The notes under the pieces: generated by a model
Databases searched by the model: none
The model's input: the letters and a program-made list of their open reading frames with translations, nothing else
What the model was told of the DNA's origin: nothing
Program-made: the position numbers and the translations under genes
Source: Tetracladium setigerum
Taxonomy: Eukaryota > Ascomycota > Leotiomycetes > Helotiales
Assembly (NCBI GenBank): GCA_031472005.1
Contig: PZJY01000003.1
Span: 744,001-808,000, forward strand
Direction of reading: 5' to 3'
DNA: 64,000 bases
Shown here: positions 56,859 to 64,000 of the stretch, piece by piece
How the letters are laid out: the number at the start of each line of letters is the position of its first letter
Numbering within the stretch: position 1 is the first letter of the stretch

Positions 56859-58462
56859 GTTTGCGGATTTGGGAGGTTATTAAAAGGGTGAGGTTGATAT
56901 AGCGGTGAGTCGGGGTGGTGAGGATATCTCGAAGCAGGTATCGAGACGATGAGGAGGAGGATGGGGTGGTGAGAGATGTGGATTGATGGAGAAGCTCTGG
57001 ATTGATGGGTCGGAGTGTCGAGAGGGAAGGTCGAAGTTGGGGAGAAAGATGGTATTGTGGGTGGGATGGGAAGCTGAAGAGGGCCAATCAGGAGGGAGGG
57101 GGACGCTGCGACGGCGAGACGGGGAGTTCGGCGCCCAAAGAGGTGACCGAGAGACACCGCCTAAAGGGGTGAGAATCACTTCTCACTGCGGACGCAGCTT
57201 TAGGAGCTAGCAATCATAAAGTACTCCATTCTAGGTAATTGGAAAAGTGATCAATAGGTAATAAGTAGAAACATAGGCAGCTATTAGGATCCGGCTATTT
57301 GCGTCTAGTTTTCATTAATTGGGCGTGTGCCTACGTATCACTTTGGAAATCGTCTCCCTCTCTCTCTCCCTATGGATTTACAGATGCCCCATTTACGCAC
57401 GCTCTCACTTCCTACTTTCTACCCTGGTGTACTGCCAAAGTATATGGCGGACAGTAATACAGTCAGCGTCATACCTACCTCTGCAGTAGCAAGTTGTCCT
57501 ATCGAGCTCTTCCACCAGCCACACACAACACTCAATAATCTCAGCTCATGCATCCGCACTTTTCAACTCCTCTCAGCACTAGTATATCGTTGTTGCTGCT
57601 GCTATGTTCAAATCCTTCCTTGGCCACAAAGGCAACCACCTAAACCTGCCTTTGGTCCCTTTTGTGTGCTACTTGCTGTCTTCCGGCATCTCGTCTGTCT
57701 TGCCTTTTTTGCCTCCCTTACGCGTGTCCTGTCTCTGCCAAGCAGGCCTTCGTTATCGGAGATTGAAGAGTTTTCGTAAACAGTTGCGTGTGCAAACAGG
57801 AAACCCTTCAATTAAGACCAGGTTTAGTTGAGTAGCCGTAGCTATCGTATAGGTAACAACCTGGAAGAAGTCGAGACAGGTTTTGGAGATCAAATAATGT
57901 TTCTGTGATATACGGCGCTGGTTAGGCGACTTTGACGCAGAAAATGAGGGGTGACGTTAGTAAGCATTGGCGGGGTCTCTTTTCTTTTGGCGAGCCGGAG
58001 CCGCAAAAAGAGGTTCAAACTCCAGAGAACGTTTGAGAAGAAGGATGTAGATTTAGTTAGCCAAGTGAGGATTAAATTCAATCGCATCATATCAAAGATA
58101 ACAACAAGGCAATTGGAGGCCCAGTACCACCTAGTTTGCAAAGAATGGAGAGTTGCGCACGTGACCTAGCCTCCCGTGCAAGGCTGAAGATCCCAATCAA
58201 GAATGACCTCGAACCTTCGAGATTTTTAAAAATCCAAAAACCAAACTCAGCATAGAAAACCCTCAGAACCTCGACTCTTCTTCCCTCAAACATACACCAT
58301 TTGAGATCACATTTATATCTTCCGAATAGACTTCCAGTACTCAGTCAAAATTAGCGACTGAAAATTTAGCAGCCTTCGGTGCAAATAAATCTCTAGACTT
58401 TTCCCCATAACTCGATATCTTCAACTACACAAACAACAAACCACATCCACAAGCCCACAACC
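56859..58462. promoter_or_regulatory. divergent region, actin / FES1
   Basis: 1.6 kb. The actin side (56880-57150) is CT-rich along the actin strand, a typical strong-promoter leader in fungi. Around 57355-57370 there is a CTCTCTCTCTCTCC run. A 150-codon plus-strand frame (57327-57779) has no recognisable domain and is not called. Near FES1 there is a heat-shock-like element (58211-58223). Confidence 0.55.
58211..58223. promoter_or_regulatory. possible heat-shock element upstream of FES1
   Basis: GAACCTTCGAGAT: inverted nGAAn units, two perfect and the third GAT instead of GAA, about 240 bp before the FES1 start. Confidence 0.45.
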
Positions 58463-59122
58463 ATGTCCATGGATCCCAACCTCTCTACCCTCCTCAAATG
58501 GAGCGTCGAAAACTCAGCCGCTACTGCCAACGACCCCACGGCACAAAAGCCTGCCCCAGCATCCAACATCGACCCAGCGGCCTTCTCCGCACTCTTCGGT
58601 GGCCCCAGCGACGCCGACCTAATGATCTCCTCCATGCACGCAATCCGCTCTACAGATCCCGAAGTAACACTTTCAGACAAAGTGACAGCCTTCGACAACT
58701 TCGAACAACTAATCGAAAATCTCGATAACGCTAACAATCTCGCTCCCCTCGAACTCTGGCCACCACTCATCGAGCTACTCGCGCATGAGGAAGGGGAGAT
58801 TAGGAAGATGGCTGCGTGGTGTGTTGGCACTGCAGTGCAGAATAATGAGAAGAGTCAGGAGAAGTTGTTGGAGGTAGGGGGAATTGAGAAGTTGGTGGGG
58901 TTGGCAGTTAGGGAGGATGAGGATGCGTTGGTGAGGAGGAAGGCCGTTTATGCGTTGAGTAGTGCTGGGAGAAATTTCCAGAAGGGAATGGATGCTATTA
59001 CCAATGAGTTGGGAAGGCTGGGGAGGAAGGATGGAGGAAAGATTGATGCGGGTGATATGGATGAGTGTGATGTGTTGTTTGGGGGATTGAGAGAGGAGGC
59101 TGCGAAGGGTGTGAATGCTTGA
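58463..59122 (+). CDS. FES1: Hsp70 nucleotide exchange factor Fes1 (HspBP1 family)
   Basis: Single exon, 219 aa. Fes1 releases ADP and substrate from cytosolic Hsp70 (Ssa) and helps deliver misfolded proteins for degradation. The N-terminus MDPNLSTLLKWSVENS is the conserved Fes1 start. An armadillo-like helical array follows (VTLSDKVTAFDNFEQLIENLDNANNL, LWPPLIELLAHEEGEIRKMAAWCVGTAVQNNEKSQ, GGIEKLVGLAVREDEDALVRRKAVYALSSAGRN), which cradles Hsp70 lobe II. The ATG at 58463 has another two codons later; either gives the same protein core. A possible heat-shock element lies about 240 bp upstream, fitting Hsf1 control of chaperone genes. Confidence 0.96.
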   Translation: MSMDPNLSTLLKWSVENSAATANDPTAQKPAPASNIDPAAFSALFGGPSDADLMISSMHAIRSTDPEVTLSDKVTAFDNFEQLIENLDNANNLAPLELWPPLIELLAHEEGEIRKMAAWCVGTAVQNNEKSQEKLLEVGGIEKLVGLAVREDEDALVRRKAVYALSSAGRNFQKGMDAITNELGRLGRKDGGKIDAGDMDECDVLFGGLREEAAKGVNA

Positions 59123-59673
59123 GTGGGGTTTAGCAGAGAGTTCCGGGAAGCTAGGTTGCATTGTGATGGTGTTTATGGAGTTATGGATATCAGAATCCTT
59201 GCATTTAAAATTGGAAGGAATAGAGAGGAGGTTTCACAGATGGATAGGTATATCATGGAAATGAAACATCGATTACAACTACGTATCTGAGCCTTCATAT
59301 GCTGTTCTTGTGAGAGTAGTTTTGGGTTTGATATCTTGCTTTGCAGGAGTTAGACGTGCTTGCACAGAACAGCTTGCAGGTTGGATACAAACCTGGAATG
59401 GATGTTTGTCCATATTAAGCGAGATAATCATTAATCCTTGCCCTTTAAACTATATCCAGGGCGAAACTTTAGGATCTAAAGTCGGAGTTCTGTTGCTACT
59501 TGAGCCACTTCGAATAGATGATGGACATTAATGAGGGAGGTTTTAGTTGAACATTTCTTTTGAGAGTAGCTCCAGGGTTGTATCATGCCATCGCTTCTAA
59601 TGCGTTGGTCGTGAGATAATACAAGTATAGTACATTTTACAACATTTTCATCTTTCCATATCAATACACCTCT
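59123..59673. other. intergenic between convergent FES1 and the uL5m gene
   Basis: 550 bp with no gene seen. Confidence 0.6.
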
Positions 59674-60874
59674 CTAATCAATCAACTTGCCATAGAACGG
59701 CATTCCCATTGCGCTCATCAAAAGTCTGGCGTGTCTGTCAGAAGTTGCAGTTGTCTTAACAACCACATGGAATCCAGGAATCAACTTTGCAGGGTACATC
59801 TAATCCGGATTAGCACTGGAACATCAAGACACGAAATCAACAATACTGACATCGTAGTTGACCGAAACTTCTGGGAAGAGAATTGCTCCCTCTCTGTCAA
59901 ATCCAAAACCAATGTTGCCGCTGCTATCACCAGTTGAACCCTTCACACCAGGCCAATCCTTTATCCTTGGGCATACCAAATGGATGCACTTGTCAACAAA
60001 GTCGAATGCCTGGTTTCCTCGCATCGTGCATGTCAGAGAGACCGCCATGTTCTCCCGAATACCAAATTGCGCGACACTGTGCTTGGCCTTGTGAACCACT
60101 GGGCGAACTCCGGTAATGGCTTGTAGCATTATTCCAGCAACGTGCAAATGCGCCGAATTTTCGATTGCTCCCTTGACCATAGTGTGCACAGTCACCTCTT
60201 CAATTTTTGGTATGTTTTTCCAATCAATGTCGATTTCTCGGATTGGTAGCTTTTCACCGGGTCCTCTTGGCCCTCGCTTTGGTCGGTTTTTGTGATATGG
60301 GGAGCTGTCATCCCAGGTTCGTAGACGGTCTGCCTTCTCGGCTTTGACAGTTCCTGGCACTACGTGTGTATATCCAAGAGTCATAAGATCGGGGGCGATG
60401 GTTGATTGGTAGGTGTGTTCGAGGCGAGTGTACGAAAAGGGGCCAGGGACGAATTCTCTCGATGCCGGATCTGAGGCTGGTGGAGGTTGGTGGGGATGAA
60501 GTGGTCCTCTATAATATACTGGAGGCTTATATTGGTAACTAATGGTGGTCAATAGGTGTTTGGAAGCTCATCCTTCAATGTGGTACATACCGACTGGGAG
60601 GAAGCTGCGATTGCCTCCGCTGGGCCGTCTTTACGGGATCAAAGGCGCCTATCTTTTCTGAAAGCTCGGCCGTTGATGCAAAAGATGAATCGGACTCCAA
60701 TTCCTGCAAGTCCTCTGATGCAGAAGCTTGCTGTCTGGCTTCGGCGGTTGAGGAATAACATTGTGTGCTCCTGGCAGCAGCAATGGATGGAAGAGAGGCG
60801 CGCGGTCGAGCTTGAGTCTGTCGTGTGAGGAGGCGACTAAGACCGCCGATTGAGGGCAGTTCCCGGAGTGCCAT
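59674..60874 (-). CDS. MRPL7: mitochondrial ribosomal protein uL5m
   Basis: Three exons on the minus strand: 60874-60591, 60538-59851, 59799-59674; 365 aa. uL5m is part of the central protuberance of the mitochondrial large subunit. Residues 1-45 are Arg/Ser/Ala-rich (presequence). YQYKPPVYYRGPLHPHQPP and PGPFSYTRLEHTYQST are fungal-type blocks; the L5 fold follows with EVTVHTMVKGAIENSAHLHVAGIMLQAITGVRP, FGIRENMAVSLTCTMRG, DFVDKCIHLVCPRIKDWPGV and GFGFDREGAILFPEVSVNYD. The last exon adds MYPAKLIPGFHVVVKTTATSD and ends FYGKLID. Without the last intron (GTCAGT...GGATTAG) the frame stops too early, so the splice is well supported. Confidence 0.94.
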
Positions 60875-61498
60875 GGTGGGTGGATGTGGTGGGGAGTAGA
60901 TTGGACGAACTGGAGATTGCTGCAATCGGCTGTTCTCCCAGAAATTCGTGAAGTCGCGAAGACAAAATGTCACGCCAAGGCCAATCCGAATTCGGTTCGC
61001 TGATTGGGCAGCCCCCTCGGAATCTACCGAGTCGCCTTTCCATTTCCATGCCGCCATCTCGGATCCCTCAAGTTACACTAGGTACCTAGAGTAGAGGTAA
61101 TTACTGAAGACGATTCGTAGGCTACACTTGATCCCAAATTAACCTTCTTCCTCGTCAGCATCGCCTATCAGGTACCATCGCAATCACCCATTTGGTTCCG
61201 CTCGCGCGTCGTCATACATACCACCACCATCCTCAAAGAAATACCTACCTTGAACAATGCCTTTCGGCAGGCAACGTTGAGAATACCGAGACCCTGACCC
61301 CACCAGGGAAGGCTACCAACCACCTACCACCTTCCAACGCCTTCCCACCACCACCACCACCACAATCAGACGCGCAATTGCTCCTGGGAATGCTTATACT
61401 TGTATGCTATTAACGCCGTTGCGGGGGCACAGCATTAGACAACTTCGAGTCTCCTCAACAAAGGAACAACCCCTCCAAAACCATCAGGGCCCGCCAAA
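60875..61498. promoter_or_regulatory. divergent region, uL5m gene / ubiquitin protease gene
   Basis: 624 bp between opposed start codons. A CCACCACCACCACC run lies at about 61348-61361. No gene seen inside. Confidence 0.55.
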
Positions 61499-64000
61499 AT
61501 GAACAACATGAGCCGCTTCCTCAGCAAGAGGGAGAAGGATGGGAGCAGTCATAGGAGGGAGAAGTCGCGAGATAAGTCTGCAGAGAAGAAGGTAATGTGC
61601 TGGCATCTTTCTCTTTAATGCCCTTCACTTATCTTCGAGAAGCCGTCTTTCACTTCTCTGCGCTCCCTTTCCTCCATTTCAGCTGCTTTCTCGAACCCCC
61701 ATGGAAAAGGCAGACCGAACATACAGACCACCACTTCCAATGTCCACACAACAAGTGCTGACTCCCGACCTCTTTTCTTTCTGCAGACGCGACCCAACTC
61801 CAGTGAAGGATTTATCTCGGGTCTATTCAAGACCGACCCAGCGAAGAAGGCGGACAAGGAAGCGAGCAAGGAAGCAACCAACCAGGTAGGAAACCCTTCT
61901 TGTGTCTAGCTCGTTGAAACAGTAGCTGAACCAAGCCAGATCAACGCAATTAAGCATCGCATGACTATGCATGGGTACAATCCAGAAGATAGTCAGATTA
62001 CCTACGCTCTTAACTCGAAATACGCAAGTGGAGATCTGGACAAAGCCTTCGAGCTGTTGGTTCTTTTCCAACAATCCGTCGATGGAATTGTCAAGCCCTT
62101 CAATCCATTGGTCCAGATGAAAGGCGCTGAGAATCGTGATGCCGTAACCTGTTATCTGGACTCTGTTCTCTTCGCTATGTTTGGCAGACTGGGAAGTTTT
62201 GAACCTATACTTTATACCACGTTCGACGATGAGCCAAGACGCCGACTTTCAACCCTCATCCGCTTGTGGGTTAACATGTTGAGAATGGGGATCCTAATTC
62301 AGACGGATGTGGTAAGTACTTCGAATCTGTTCTTTTTCTCACTAATATTTTGCCAGACCGAGCAATTGCAGGAAGCTCTGAAGGCTTGCGGCTGGGAGGA
62401 AGCTGCCCTTTGCCAACAACAAGATACATCTGAAGCTTTTAGTTTTATTACGGAAACCCTCAAACTTCCCCTGCTCACTCTGAAGATGGACATCTACCAT
62501 ACAGGAAAAGAGGATGCGAAGGATGACCACAAGTACATACACGAACGTTTACTTGAAGTTGCTGTGCCCGATGAAGTTCCAGGCTCGGGGGGCATCAAGC
62601 TAGAAGACTGTCTGGAGAGTTACTTCAACAATAGAGTGGAAGTCAGACGTCATCTTGAGCGTTCCAATACATTATCTTCTATTCGGTCTGGCTATGAAGC
62701 TGATGAAAAAGGAAGTTCGCAACATGTCGAGATATCAGAACTGTCTTGGTCAACTCCTAACACTCCCATCGCGCAAAGTATACCCAACACGCCAATCAGT
62801 CCTGGTGGTCGAATTCGCGCAACCAGTATTATTAGGCACCGGGTCATTGAGGATACTCCCTCAATTGAAAGTACAGATACTGATGCAAAGGGGTCGTTAC
62901 ACCGAAAGGGTTCCGTAAGGAAGGAGGTTCTTATGCCTGCTTGGCAATTCTTCAATTTAATACGTCCGTCACCTATTTATTTTGATTTAGAGCCATATTT
63001 TGCCTCTTCCCCTTTCCCTAAATTAGTGCTAATTGGAGATTTAGCGTGGTATACACAGGCAGAGTCATCAGTCACCGATGCAGATATCGCAACTCACTTC
63101 GCTCAAACTCGACCAGTCCTCGGAATCTGCCTGAAGCGATATGGAATGAAAGAGGACTGCACTCCTTTCCGAAAGAATACATTCATTGACATCCCCTTGG
63201 ACATCCGACTTCCACATTTCATTCAGGACGACATGCTATCAAAGGATGGGCCACTGATGAGCAACTTCAAACTTTCCTTGCAATCAGTAATATGTCATCG
63301 TGGGCATTCGGTTAATGCTGGCCACTATATTTCCTTCATTAGAGTGCCAAGCCAAGTATCCGACGGCGATATTGATTCGGATCAGGCACTGGGTGATAAC
63401 AGTAAACCACCAGATTACTCTGCAGACCGATGGCTGAAGTTCGACGATCTGAATAACCCACGTGTGCAGTATGTGGATATCGACCAAGCATTGAAGATAG
63501 AGATGCCCTATCTTCTATTTTACCAAGTTCAGCCCACAATTGACATCTCTCCACCTCCAGAATTGAAGCCGCCCTCATACGTTGATTCTACCGAAGGTTC
63601 GATCACCGATTCTGGTATTGCCTTGGGCGCTTCCCCTATGGCAATACCACTCCCACCAAGTCGCCAGCCCACTCCTCCTGTAGGCTATTTCGAGGGAGCA
63701 TCTACGCCCCCTACTATTCGATTCTCAAACGAAATTGAACGAGAGCCTCGAAAAAGTGGGAACCTGACTGAGGGAGATCGTCGAGGCAGCTTAGCGATGA
63801 CTGAGATGTCTGTTACGAGTGCTACGAGCAGCTTTGCCATGGTATCGACACCACCTACTCCCAGCGATGAAACTACTGGACAAAGGATGTCGAGAGCTGC
63901 TCAAAGATTCACAAAATCCGGTAGCAAGAGCAGACCAACCAGCTCTTCTGGCGAGAACCGCATCAGTGCTACCTTCTCGCGCACATTAAATATGATGAAG
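61499..64000 (+). CDS. ubiquitin carboxyl-terminal hydrolase (USP family), 3' end beyond window
   Basis: Exons 61499-61591, 61787-61885, 61940-62311, 62357-62963 and 63045 to beyond 64000; partial. USP enzymes remove ubiquitin with a Cys-His-Asp/Asn triad. The Cys box is present in a variant form, NRDAVTCYLDSVLFAMF, instead of the common GLxNLGNTCYMNS; the Cys is kept. CQQQDTSEAFSFI is the QQDA/S-type box. The His box is CHRGHSVNAGHYISFIRV, and RWLKFDD supplies the last triad acid. VLMPAWQFFNLIPWY is regained by splicing from a weak GTCCGT donor to TTTAG, with correct phase. The N-terminus is Lys/Arg-rich, and the visible C-terminal part is Ser/Thr/Pro-rich with no stop by the window edge. 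Substrate unknown. Confidence 0.88.

Noticed and set aside
57327..57779. 150-codon plus-strand frame between actin and FES1
   Set aside because: No domain, Leu/Ser/Cys-rich reading of C/T-rich promoter DNA.

Overview
This window is nuclear DNA of a filamentous ascomycete (Pezizomycotina). Genes are split by short GT-AG introns, mostly 50-140 nt with CTAAC/CTGAC-like branch sites. Housekeeping proteins are fungal in type (actin, Mis6, Fes1, Rbx1), a WOPR-family morphogenesis regulator is present, and a lone 5S rRNA gene sits between protein genes, as is usual in this group. Overall character suggests Leotiomycetes (a Helotiales/Sclerotiniaceae-like genome), but that placement is an inference. 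No prokaryotic features, CRISPR array, intact transposon or secondary-metabolite cluster is visible.

Layout. 1-7.2 kb: gene-poor, microsatellite-rich DNA upstream of a WOPR/Ryp1-like regulator (7.2-8.6 kb). 9.5-13.6 kb: two convergent mitochondrial genes, cardiolipin synthase and MTO1. 14.4-18 kb: an Edc1/PNRC-type decapping activator divergent from RBX1, then SPC1. 19.3-24 kb: a CorA/Mnr2-type Mg transporter and a short-chain dehydrogenase. 24.9-26.8 kb: a Ran1/Vhs1-like kinase. 30.7-32.5 kb: the enolase-phosphatase UTR4 with a 986-nt intron. 34.2 kb: 5S rRNA. 34.9-37.1 kb: an AVT1-like vacuolar amino-acid transporter. 39.4-42.4 kb: BMT2 and RPL25 head to head, then TIM8. 43.5-49.9 kb: a GNAT protein of the GH3-GNAT family and kinetochore gene MIS6. 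50.3-54.2 kb: an SPT small-subunit-like gene divergent from a mitochondrial GGQ release-factor-like gene, then a secreted histidine acid phosphatase. 55.2-59.1 kb: actin and FES1. 59.7-64 kb: mitochondrial uL5m and the 5' part of a ubiquitin protease.

The genes mostly do unrelated housekeeping work. Two local arrangements have functional logic: BMT2 and RPL25 share a 238-bp intergenic promoter (both serve the large ribosomal subunit), and the acid phosphatase has a TATA box plus three CACGTG sites upstream, as expected for phosphate-starvation control.

Three genes (short-chain dehydrogenase, kinase, AVT1-like transporter) carry four single-base frameshifts, all at or beside G/C runs and each repaired by one extra base. 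This looks more like homopolymer error in the assembly than gene death. I did not find a convincing new multi-gene system. The most unusual items are a cysteine-rich module nested in the acid phosphatase, a low-complexity tail ending in a peroxisomal signal on the dehydrogenase, a GH3-GNAT family gene for which I find no GH3 barrel, and perfect GTAC-type palindromes in gene-free DNA.
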